From: Acetobacteraceae bacterium
GTDB taxonomy: Bacteria; Pseudomonadota; Alphaproteobacteria; Acetobacterales; Acetobacteraceae
Reading direction: 5' to 3'
DNA length: 5,709 nt
Assembly: GCA_947478535.1 (NCBI GenBank)
Contig: CANJXD010000383.1
Span: 1-5,709 of the forward strand
Made by a program: the position numbers and the translations under genes. This document shows, in pieces, positions 1-5,709 of the stretch. The notes beneath the pieces were generated by a model that worked only from the letters and a program-made list of their open reading frames with translations, did not search any database and was not told the origin of the DNA. Numbering within the stretch: the first letter of the stretch is position 1; the number at the start of each line of letters is the position of its first letter.

Positions 1-96
1 CCCGGCACCATCGACCTGCAGAACGCCACGGCCATTGCGACGGCGGTGGCGCGGATGGCGGTGGAGTTCGCGAAGATCGCACCCGCCAGCGGTTAA
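1..96 (+). CDS. C-terminal tail of an unidentified protein (partial; possibly an M28/M20-type peptidase)
   Basis: An open frame enters the window at base 1 and ends with TAA at 94-96, giving 31 residues that begin PGTIDLQNATAIATAV and end KIAPASG. The segment looks like a C-terminal amphipathic helix rich in Ala and Val. The pattern of a TID motif followed by a long helix resembles the end of zinc aminopeptidases of the M28 class, but this is a weak impression from 31 residues and no catalytic motif is inside the window. The start lies upstream. The gene runs in the same direction as the one starting at 151, 54 bp downstream, so the two could be co-transcribed. That a coding region ends here is fairly likely; the family is a guess. 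Confidence 0.5.
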   Translation, partial: PGTIDLQNATAIATAVARMAVEFAKIAPASG

Positions 97-150
97 CCCA
101 ATCTTCACGGAAACAGGGTCCAGTCGGCGTGATCTTGAAGGTCCCGCCGC

Positions 151-903
151 ATGGAATCGCCGCTGGTTTCCCTGGAATTGTCGCAGGCTGCCCTGCTGAG
201 AATCCTGCGCCCGCTGCTGGCCGAGGCCATCGCACGCCATATAGGCCGCCTGCCCCCAGCAGCGGAGGTGGCCCGCTGGCCCGCCGACCTATCGCTGGGG
301 GCGGAGGGTCTGGGCCTCGGCCTCGATGGGTTGATCGATGCGGCGGCGGCGGCCAGCCGGCTGTTCCACCTGCATGAACGAAGCGTCCAGGGCCATCTGG
401 TGCTGCATCCCCGCCTCGGCGATTGGGCGCGCATCGTGGGAGACGCGCTGGGCCGGGGCGTCTCCGCCTTCAGCTTCGCGGCACCCGGCGGGGCGGGCTG
501 GCCCGTGCTGGCGCCCCGGCCGCTCCGCCGGTTGCTCGATGAGGCGGATGGCTGGGCGCATGCGCTGCGGGATCGGCAGAGGGTGGTGCTGGCGGTGCCG
601 GCGCATGAGGCGGAAGGCTGCCTGTTCGGCGTGCTGGTGCCGCGGGCGCTGGGCCTGCCGGTGATCGACCGTCGCGGTAGCCTCGCTGGCGACCTGCTTC
701 GGGACCTGAAGCCCGGTGACCTGCTGGTGGCAAACCCGTCCATCCTGCAAGCCCTGGCCACCACGGCGCACCGCCTGCCAGCGGATGTGCTCGCCCTTTC
801 GGCCGCGGTGGCGGAGCAGACCGCGGCGGCGCTGGAGGCACTGGGCCTCAGCGAGCTGGTCGAGACAACGCCGCGCTTCGAGCCGGCGCGCCGGGCGGCC
901 TGA
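151..903 (+). CDS. Truncated, motif-degenerate AMP-forming acyl-CoA ligase-like protein
   Basis: A 250-residue protein starting at ATG 151, with GAAGG at 137-141 placed 9 nt upstream, and ending in TGA. Residues 1-75 resemble the N-terminal region of a subgroup of 4-coumarate/acyl-CoA ligase-like proteins (WPADLSLGAEGLGL, then LFHLHE at 71-76, LGDW at 89-92). Residues 105-120 align with the adenylate-forming P-loop FxTSGSTGxPK but read FAAPGGAGWPV: the glycines and proline remain, while the Ser/Thr residues and the lysine are gone. VPAHEAEG (149-156) matches the usual VPAHHIYG position, and LGLPVID (167-173) and LKPGDLLVANPS (186-197) also fit the family. The protein stops (LVETTPRFEPARRAA) about where the YGSTET motif and the C-terminal half should begin. 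It is probably a non-adenylating remnant or pseudoenzyme; it could also be a lineage-specific binding protein. The homology is recalled, not searched. It meets the molybdoenzyme gene tail to tail. Confidence 0.68.
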   Translation: MESPLVSLELSQAALLRILRPLLAEAIARHIGRLPPAAEVARWPADLSLGAEGLGLGLDGLIDAAAAASRLFHLHERSVQGHLVLHPRLGDWARIVGDALGRGVSAFSFAAPGGAGWPVLAPRPLRRLLDEADGWAHALRDRQRVVLAVPAHEAEGCLFGVLVPRALGLPVIDRRGSLAGDLLRDLKPGDLLVANPSILQALATTAHRLPADVLALSAAVAEQTAAALEALGLSELVETTPRFEPARRAA

Positions 904-941
904 CCAAGGGGGAGACCCAAGGGGGACAACAAAAGGCAGGG
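904..941. repeat. Two direct copies of CCAAGGGGGA in the convergent gap
   Basis: The 38 bp between the two converging stop codons hold the exact 10-mer CCAAGGGGGA at 904-913 and again at 917-926 (13-bp period). I see no long stem-loop with a T-tract on either strand, so there is no recognisable intrinsic terminator in this gap despite the convergent layout. The repeat could be chance in G-rich DNA or the trace of a small duplication. Confidence 0.5.
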
Positions 942-3224
942 CTACGCGGCGGCGATCAGCATCGGCAGGTCATGCGCCTCCATGCGGGGCGCCGCGGTGG
1001 CGGGGGCGACCTGCACCAGGCAGGTCTGCGCGATGCAGCCCTGGCTGAGGCCGGACGCACCGATATCCAGCGTCAGCGCATTCGGATTGCCATGGCGTTC
1101 CAGCCCCTCCGGCCCCGGGTCGAACCAGGCGCCGGTGGACAGCCGGGCGACGCCTGCCATCACCGCATCGGTGACGCGCAGCCCGGCGAGGCAGGCACCG
1201 CGATCGTTGAACACACGGATGAGCTGCCCATCGACCAGCCCGCGCGCGGCGGCATCGGCGGGGTTCAGGCAGAGCGGCGCGCGGCCCGCCACCTTGTCCG
1301 CCGCCACCAGCGGGCTGGCATCGAGCTGGCTGTGCAGGCGCGTCACCGGCTGGTCCGAGATCAGGTGCAGCGGGTGCCGCGCCGCCTCCGCCGCGCCGAG
1401 CCATTCCGCGGGGGCGCGCCAGACAGGGTGGCCGGGGCAGTCATCGATGGCGAAGCCGGCGATGGTCTCGCTGAAGATTTCCAGTTTCCCCGAGGGTGTG
1501 GCGAGGGGATTGGCCTCCGGGTCGGCGAGGAATTCCGAGAGGAAGACGGGGGGCGCGGCAGGGGGCGCGATCTCCACCAGCCCGGCCTGCCGGAAGCCGT
1601 CCCAATCCGGCAGGGGGACGCCAGCCTTGGCGGCGCGGACCCGGCTTTCCTCATACAGGTGGCGCAGCCAGTCAGCCGCGGCGCGGCCCTCGGTGAAGCG
1701 GGCCTCGCTGCCCAGAAGGCGGGAGAGGTCGGCGAAGATCGCGTAATCGTCCCGCGCCTCGCCCACCGGGCGCTTCACGGCGGGCATGTGGACCATGTGG
1801 CTTTCGCGGTTGGCGTAGCCGATATCCTCGCGCTCCAGCGTCGTCGTCGCGGGCAGGACGATGTCAGCCATGCGCGCGGCCGGGGTCCAGAATTGTTCAT
1901 GGACCACCACCGTCTCCGGCTGCTCCCAGGCCTGCGTCAGACGGTTGAGGTCCTGGTGGTGGTGGAAGGGATTGCCGCCGGCCCAATAGACGAGGCGGAT
2001 ATCGGGATAGGCGTGGATGGCGCCGTTGTAGGTGAAGGGCGCGCCCGGATTCAGCAGCATATCGGCGATACGGGCCACGGGAATGAACTCCCGCACGGGG
2101 TTGTGGCCTTGCGGCAGGGTTGGCCCGCTGAAACGGGCATGCGGGCTGCCCATCAGGTTGGTGGCGCCATAGCCGAGGCCGAAGCCTCCGCCGGGCAGCC
2201 CCACCTGCCCCAGCATCGCGGCCAGTGCGACGAGTGCCCAGAAGGGCTGTTCCCCGTGATGGGCGCGTTGCAGCGCCCAGGCGATGTTCAGCATGGTCCG
2301 CGCGCCCGCCATCTCCCGCGCCAGCGCCTCGATGCGCGGGGCGGGCACCCCGGTGATGGCGGCCGCCCAATCCGGCGTCTTCGGCTGGCCATCCGCCTCG
2401 CCGCGGAGATAGGCGGCGTAGTGCTCGAACCCCACCGCATGGGTGGCGAGGAAGCCGGCATCGTGCAGGCCATCGCGCAGCAGCACGAACCCCAGCGCCA
2501 GCATCAGGGCGGTGTCCGTGTTCGGGCGGATCGGCAGCCATTCGAAATCGGCACCGGTGTCGAGGTCATCGCGCGTCGGGCTGATGTTGACGAAGCGGCA
2601 GCCAGCTTCCGCCATGCGGCGCAGACCGCTGGGGACGCGATGCTCCATGGCGCCGCCCTGGCTGATCTGCGCGTTCTTCGCGGGCACGCCGCCGAAGGTG
2701 ACGAACAGCGTCGTGTGCTGTTCCATCACCGACCAGGCGGTGTGGCGGGTCATCAGGTCCTCCATCGGCCCCACGATATGCGGCATCAGCACGCGCGCGG
2801 CGCCGAGGCTGTAGCTGTCATTGCTCCGGACATAGCCGCCGAGGCTGTTGAGGAAGCGATGCACCTGACTCTGCGCATGGTGGAAGCGCCCGGCGCTGGA
2901 CCAGCCATAGGACCCGCCGAAGACCGCGCGGTTGCCGTGCCCGGCGATCACGCGCCGCACCTCCCCCGCCACCAGATCGAGCGCGGTATCCCAGGGCACC
3001 TCGACGAAGGGCTCCCGCCCCCTGCCCTCCCGCGCGCGGCCCTCCAGCCAGCCCTGGCGGATGGAAGGGCGGCGGACGCGCAGCCTTTCCAACTCCGGCG
3101 CCAGCATGTGCAGGCCGATCGGCGAGGGATCGGGGTCGTCGCGGAAGGGGTGCAGCGCGACGGCCTCGCCCCCGGCCATCTCCACCTCATAGACGCCCCA
3201 ATGGGCCACGGTCAGTACGGTCAT
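942..3224 (-). CDS. bisC: Molybdopterin-dependent sulfoxide reductase, BisC/DMSO reductase family
   Basis: A 760-residue molybdoenzyme of the biotin sulfoxide/TMAO/DMSO reductase type, about the usual length for BisC. Such enzymes carry bis-MGD molybdenum and reduce S-oxides (biotin or methionine sulfoxide) or N-oxides. There is no N-terminal 4Fe-4S cysteine motif and no twin-arginine leader, which fits the cytoplasmic BisC class rather than periplasmic TorA/DorA. GGSYGW (103-108) holds Tyr106 and Trp108, matching Tyr114 and Trp116 of DMSO reductase. SYSLGAA (137-143) places Ser139 as the likely Mo ligand. Cofactor-binding stretches include QRAHHGEQPFWALVALAAML (319-338), WAGGNPFHHHQDL (414-426), MADIVLPATTTLE (452-464), ISDQPVTRLHSQLD (622-635), and the C-terminal GNPNALTLDIG (712-722) followed by SQG (727-729). 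The ATG at 3224 has AAGGA 9 nt upstream. It lies 28 bp after the Bug gene and is last in a three-gene operon. The substrate cannot be read from the sequence. Confidence 0.93.
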   Translation of the reverse strand: MTVLTVAHWGVYEVEMAGGEAVALHPFRDDPDPSPIGLHMLAPELERLRVRRPSIRQGWLEGRAREGRGREPFVEVPWDTALDLVAGEVRRVIAGHGNRAVFGGSYGWSSAGRFHHAQSQVHRFLNSLGGYVRSNDSYSLGAARVLMPHIVGPMEDLMTRHTAWSVMEQHTTLFVTFGGVPAKNAQISQGGAMEHRVPSGLRRMAEAGCRFVNISPTRDDLDTGADFEWLPIRPNTDTALMLALGFVLLRDGLHDAGFLATHAVGFEHYAAYLRGEADGQPKTPDWAAAITGVPAPRIEALAREMAGARTMLNIAWALQRAHHGEQPFWALVALAAMLGQVGLPGGGFGLGYGATNLMGSPHARFSGPTLPQGHNPVREFIPVARIADMLLNPGAPFTYNGAIHAYPDIRLVYWAGGNPFHHHQDLNRLTQAWEQPETVVVHEQFWTPAARMADIVLPATTTLEREDIGYANRESHMVHMPAVKRPVGEARDDYAIFADLSRLLGSEARFTEGRAAADWLRHLYEESRVRAAKAGVPLPDWDGFRQAGLVEIAPPAAPPVFLSEFLADPEANPLATPSGKLEIFSETIAGFAIDDCPGHPVWRAPAEWLGAAEAARHPLHLISDQPVTRLHSQLDASPLVAADKVAGRAPLCLNPADAAARGLVDGQLIRVFNDRGACLAGLRVTDAVMAGVARLSTGAWFDPGPEGLERHGNPNALTLDIGASGLSQGCIAQTCLVQVAPATAAPRMEAHDLPMLIAAA

Positions 3225-3252
3225 GGCCCGGCGTCCTTGTGCTGGCGGAGGT

Positions 3253-4227
3253 TCAGCGGCCGCTTACGCGGCGGCCGATCTCCTGCGCGATGCGCGCCTG
3301 GTCGGCGACGAAGACGGCGAAGCGATCGGGCGGCATGGCAACACCTTCGAGGCCCAGCGTATCGAAGGCCGCGCGCACATCCGGCTCCGCCACCGCGGCG
3401 GCGACGGCGGCGTGGATGCGGGCCACGATCTCGGCCGGCGCGCCGGCGGGCAGCCACAGGCCGAACCAGTTGACGACATCGAAGCCCGCCATCCCCTGTT
3501 CCTGCATCGTCGGCACTTCCGGCATGCCCTTCCAGCGCGTGGCGCCGGTGATGCCAAGGCAGCGCAGCCGCCCGGCGCGAACATGTTCGAGGGCGATCTG
3601 CGTGCCGACGAAGAACATGTCGATCCGCCCGGCCAGCAGGTCCGTCATCCCCTCCGCCACGCCGCGATAGGGGACGGAGAGGATGTCCGTGCCCGTGATC
3701 GTCTTGAACAACTCCGCCGGGATGTGGCTAGCGGTACCGTTGCCGGCGTTGACGTAGGTGAGCTTGCCGGGATCGCGCCGCGCGAGGGCCGCCAATTCCT
3801 GCGCCGAATTCGCCTGCACGCTGGGATGCACGACCAGCGCCTGGCCGAAATTCTGCACGGCGAGCGTCACATGCGTGAAGTCCCGCACCGGGTCGTAGTT
3901 CACGTTGTCGTTGAAGGGCGGGATGTTGGTGTGCGACGCCGTGGTGAACAGCCACGTGTAGCCATCCGCCGGCTGGCGCGCGACATAGCCGGTGCCGACG
4001 AGCCCCGCGCCGCCGGCGCGATTTTCCGTCACCACGGGCTGGCCGAGGCTGGCCTGCAACTTGGGCCCGATGGCGCGCAGCACGAGGTCCGGCGGGCCGC
4101 CGGGCGGGGACGGGACGACGACTCGGATCGGCCGGTTCGGCGTCCAAATAGTGGGCTGGGCCTGGGCGTGGCCAGCACCAAGCGCTGCCATGCCGAGGAG
4201 CATCTGTCGGCGGTCGAGGAACGGCAT
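3253..4227 (-). CDS. Bug/TctC-family periplasmic substrate-binding protein
   Basis: A 324-residue extracytoplasmic binding protein of the tripartite tricarboxylate transporter (Bug/TctC) family, of typical length. The N-terminus MPFLDRRQMLLGMAALGAGH has a twin arginine followed by a hydrophobic stretch and an AQA-type cleavage site near residue 23, so Tat or Sec export to the periplasm is expected. Family landmarks are PIRVVVPSPPGGPPD (33-47), ENRAGGAGLVGTGYVA (68-83), ADGYTWLF (87-94), GTASHIPAELF (164-174), VPYRG (185-189), DLLAGRID (196-203), PEVPTMQEQG (236-245) and GLWLPAGAP (256-264). These proteins bind small carboxylates or related solutes between two lobes. No TctA/TctB membrane subunits are in the window, so this is an orphan binding protein, common in Betaproteobacteria and Acetobacteraceae. 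The start ATG at 4227 has GAGG 8 nt upstream. It sits between the dioxygenase-like gene (66 bp) and the molybdoenzyme gene (28 bp). The ligand is unknown. Confidence 0.93.
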   Translation of the reverse strand: MPFLDRRQMLLGMAALGAGHAQAQPTIWTPNRPIRVVVPSPPGGPPDLVLRAIGPKLQASLGQPVVTENRAGGAGLVGTGYVARQPADGYTWLFTTASHTNIPPFNDNVNYDPVRDFTHVTLAVQNFGQALVVHPSVQANSAQELAALARRDPGKLTYVNAGNGTASHIPAELFKTITGTDILSVPYRGVAEGMTDLLAGRIDMFFVGTQIALEHVRAGRLRCLGITGATRWKGMPEVPTMQEQGMAGFDVVNWFGLWLPAGAPAEIVARIHAAVAAAVAEPDVRAAFDTLGLEGVAMPPDRFAVFVADQARIAQEIGRRVSGR

Positions 4228-4293
4228 CGTCGGAACCTCATTGTCTCGGTGTGCGAGGATAGCGCGCCCTTGGCCCGCTTGGGGAGGCGCCCG

Positions 4294-4635
4294 CTATTCC
4301 GGAAGCCGCGCCGTGTCCAGCGCCAGCACCGCGCCCATCCACAGCGCATGCGCCGTGTGGTCAGCCCGCTGGCGCCCGGTTTCGGGATGGACCAGCACGG
4401 TCAGCCCCACGCGGTGCAGCGCGAGGAAGGGCAGCAATCCGGGCAGCAGAGCGGGCGCGAAGGCCACCTGGTACATCGCCTGCGGATGCGGGCCGACCGG
4501 GACATCATGCCAGCGGCCGAGCAGCGCTTCGGAGAAGCGGTGCGCGATCTGGTCCCGCAACACCGCCGCGACCTCCTTCGTCGCGGCGGGGTCGTAGTAG
4601 ATATGGGCGTGCCAGCCCGTGATCGTCTCGCTCAT
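4294..4635 (-). CDS. DOPA 4,5-dioxygenase family protein
   Basis: A 113-residue protein matching the small bacterial and fungal DOPA 4,5-dioxygenase-like family. Family members are thought to be metal-dependent extradiol-type enzymes acting on catecholic substrates, though most bacterial copies are untested. Histidine-bearing motifs in order are WHAHIYYD (8-15, His9 and His11), GRWHDVPVGPHP (40-51, His43 and His50), YQVAFAP (55-61), LALHR (71-75), LTVLVHPETG (78-87, His83) and ADHTAHALWMG (91-101). The length is normal and all typical motifs appear present, so it should be intact. I chose ATG 4635 over the in-frame GTG at 4656 because AAGGA lies 8 nt before the ATG and because family members start just ahead of the HAH motif. 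It is the first gene of the leftward operon, 83 bp from the divergent flavin monooxygenase gene. An aromatic ring-cleavage role is possible; the substrate is unknown. Confidence 0.87.
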   Translation of the reverse strand: MSETITGWHAHIYYDPAATKEVAAVLRDQIAHRFSEALLGRWHDVPVGPHPQAMYQVAFAPALLPGLLPFLALHRVGLTVLVHPETGRQRADHTAHALWMGAVLALDTARLPE

Positions 4636-4718
4636 CGTCCCATTCCTTCCCGCCACAGCATCTTCCCAGCCTGCCAGCGCCAGGATATCCGGCCATTCCC
4701 GCCTGCCAGGATCATACG
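4636..4718. promoter_or_regulatory. Divergent intergenic region with candidate operator sequences
   Basis: These 83 bp separate the leftward three-gene operon from the rightward flavin monooxygenase gene and must carry promoter signals for both unless these lie inside the genes. Visible structure: the perfect 8-bp palindrome GGATATCC at 4683-4690, two exact copies of GCCTGCCAG at 4669-4677 and 4701-4709 (32 bp apart), and GCCAGGAT at 4679-4686 and 4705-4712. I cannot assign confident -35/-10 boxes, which is usual for high-GC alphaproteobacterial promoters. The second repeat copy overlaps the ribosome binding site of the rightward gene, so a bound regulator could block its translation start region or its transcription. 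No regulator gene is in the window. Confidence 0.42.
4644..4648 (-). promoter_or_regulatory. Ribosome binding site that sets the start of the DOPA dioxygenase-like gene
   Basis: Read on the minus strand this is AAGGA (within GGAAGGA), 8 nt before ATG 4635. It lies inside the extra seven codons that a GTG start at 4656 would add, which argues for the ATG start and a 113-residue product. Confidence 0.7.
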
Positions 4719-5709
4719 ATGGCCCCGCGACGCTTGCACCTCGGCGCCTTCATGCGCCCGGTCACCATCCATACCGGCGCCTGGCGCTACCCTGGCGCCT
4801 GGGCGGATGCGAATTTCAGTTTTCCGAAGCTGAAGACGCTGATCCAGCGGCTGGAAGCGGCGAAGTTCGATGCCTTCTTCATGGCGGACCACCTGGCGCT
4901 GCTCAACATGCCGGTGGAAGCACTCCGCCGCAGCCACACCGTCACCAGCTTCGACCCGCTGACGCTGCTGCCCGCGCTCGCCGCGGTGACGGACCGCATC
5001 GGGCTGATCGCCACCGCCTCCACCACCTATAACGACGCCTATCACGTCGCCCGAAAATTCGCCTCGCTGGATCACCTGTCCAATGGTCGTGCGGGGTGGA
5101 ACCTGGTGACGACAGCAAACCCGGATGCGGCCGGGAATTTTGGGCACGACGTCCATCGTGCGCATGGCGAACGCTACAAGCGCGCCCGTGAATTCTACGA
5201 TGTGGTGACGGGGCTGTGGGACAGCTTCGCGGATGACGCCTTCCTCCGCGATGCCGAGGCCGGCATCTTCTGGGACCCCGCGCGGATGCATGTGCTGGAC
5301 CACCAGGGGCCGGAGCTGTCCGTGCGCGGTCCGTTGAACGTCGCCCGGCCCGTGCAGGGCTGGCCCGTCATCGTGCAGGCCGGGGCTTCCGATGCCGGGC
5401 GGCAGATCGCGGCGGAGACGGCGGAGATGGTCTTCGCGGCCGGGATGCCGCTGCCGGATGCCCAGGCCTACTACGCCGATGTGAAGGCGCGGGCCAAGGC
5501 GGCGGGGCGGGACCCGGACCTGATAAAGATCCTGCCGGGGTGCCTCACCGTCGTCGCCGACAGTGTGGATGAAGCGGTCGCGATGCGCAGCCGGCTCGAC
5601 AGCCTCGTGCATCTCGAAAGCGCGCTGGGCTCGCTCTCCGTGGCGCTCGGCGTCGATGCGCGGGCCTTCGACCTCGATGGCCCCCTCCCCGATATCCCGG
5701 AGACCGAGG
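4719..5709 (+). CDS. NtaA/SnaA/DszA-family FMN-dependent monooxygenase (3' end outside window)
   Basis: An open frame from ATG 4719 runs 330 codons to the window edge with no stop. AGGA at 4708-4711 lies 7 nt before the start. The product belongs to the luciferase-like flavin monooxygenases of the nitrilotriacetate/dibenzothiophene-sulfone type. These use FMNH2 from a separate reductase and O2 to oxidise or cleave C-N or C-S compounds. Landmarks: RRLHLGAFM (4-12), HTGAWRYPGAW (18-28), FDAFFMADHLALL (50-62), TSFDPLTLLPALAAVT (76-91), the signature STTYNDAYHVARKFASLDHL (101-120) leading into SNGRAGWNLVTT (121-132), ERYKRAREFYDVVTGLWDSF (151-170), VRGPLNVARPVQGWPVIVQA (202-221) and GASDAGRQIAAETAEMVF (222-239). 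Family members are about 440-460 residues, so roughly the last quarter is missing here. It is transcribed away from the Bug/BisC operon. No flavin reductase is seen. The substrate is unknown; sulfur or amine compounds are family precedents. Confidence 0.93.
   Translation, partial: MAPRRLHLGAFMRPVTIHTGAWRYPGAWADANFSFPKLKTLIQRLEAAKFDAFFMADHLALLNMPVEALRRSHTVTSFDPLTLLPALAAVTDRIGLIATASTTYNDAYHVARKFASLDHLSNGRAGWNLVTTANPDAAGNFGHDVHRAHGERYKRAREFYDVVTGLWDSFADDAFLRDAEAGIFWDPARMHVLDHQGPELSVRGPLNVARPVQGWPVIVQAGASDAGRQIAAETAEMVFAAGMPLPDAQAYYADVKARAKAAGRDPDLIKILPGCLTVVADSVDEAVAMRSRLDSLVHLESALGSLSVALGVDARAFDLDGPLPDIPETE

Noticed and set aside
97..150. Gap upstream of the ligase-like gene examined for a promoter or terminator
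   Set aside because: Apart from the GAAGG ribosome binding site at 137-141, I see no convincing promoter boxes or stem-loop.
105..932. 275-codon minus-strand open frame opposite the ligase-like gene
   Set aside because: The product is Ser/Arg/Pro-rich with low-complexity character. The plus-strand product has coherent ligase-like motifs and a good ribosome binding site.
3256..3277. Inverted repeat (GCCGC TTAC GCGGC) at the end of the Bug gene, a possible attenuator or terminator before the molybdoenzyme gene
   Set aside because: The perfect stem is only 5 bp, it lies within the last codons, there is no T-tract, and the downstream gene follows after 28 bp with its own ribosome binding site. 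GC-rich DNA gives such stems by chance.
972..3473. 833-codon plus-strand open frame opposite the molybdoenzyme gene
   Set aside because: It mirrors the minus-strand BisC-type gene, and its product is a compositionally biased Arg/Gly/Ala/His mix with no domain. Long antisense frames are expected opposite high-GC genes.
4294..4656. Longer form of the DOPA dioxygenase-like protein from GTG 4656 (120 residues)
   Set aside because: The extra seven codons encode the ribosome binding site of the ATG at 4635, and the family normally begins near the HAH motif.
3223..4833. 536-codon plus-strand open frame spanning the Bug and DOPA dioxygenase-like genes
   Set aside because: It crosses two well-recognised minus-strand genes and the start of the monooxygenase gene, with no recognisable motif and no convincing ribosome binding site.

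Overview
The window is very GC-rich DNA densely packed with genes. It reads like a chromosomal accessory metabolic region of an alphaproteobacterium, most likely a member of the Acetobacteraceae/Rhodospirillales (Roseomonas-like). That placement is an inference from base composition and from the mix of genes: a Bug/TctC-type binding protein with a Tat-like leader, a BisC-type molybdoenzyme and an NtaA/DszA-type flavin monooxygenase. There is no RNA gene, CRISPR array, insertion sequence or phage gene that I can support.

Left part (+ strand): bases 1-96 are the last codons of an unidentified gene. After a short gap comes a 250-residue protein at 151-903. It looks like the front part of an AMP-forming acyl-CoA ligase whose adenylation motifs are eroded and whose C-terminal half is absent. 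It meets the next gene tail to tail across a 38-bp gap that carries a 10-bp direct repeat.

Centre (- strand, read right to left): three genes in a row form a probable operon. They are a 113-aa DOPA 4,5-dioxygenase-like protein (4635-4294), a periplasmic tricarboxylate-transporter-type (Bug/TctC) binding protein (4227-3253), and a 760-aa cytoplasmic molybdopterin oxidoreductase of the biotin/methionine/DMSO sulfoxide reductase type (3224-942). The gaps are 66 and 28 bp and each gene has a Shine-Dalgarno sequence.

Right part (+ strand): starting at 4719 and running off the window is a flavin-dependent monooxygenase of the NtaA/SnaA/DszA family. It is transcribed away from the operon across an 83-bp divergent promoter region that contains a GGATATCC palindrome and two copies of GCCTGCCAG.

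Working hypothesis: the divergent unit handles a small organic, possibly sulfur-containing or aromatic, compound. The Bug protein would capture a ligand, the flavin monooxygenase would oxidise or cleave it, the small dioxygenase-like protein would act on an aromatic intermediate, and the molybdoenzyme would reduce a sulfoxide or N-oxide. Each family assignment is well supported by the sequence; their joint role is inference.
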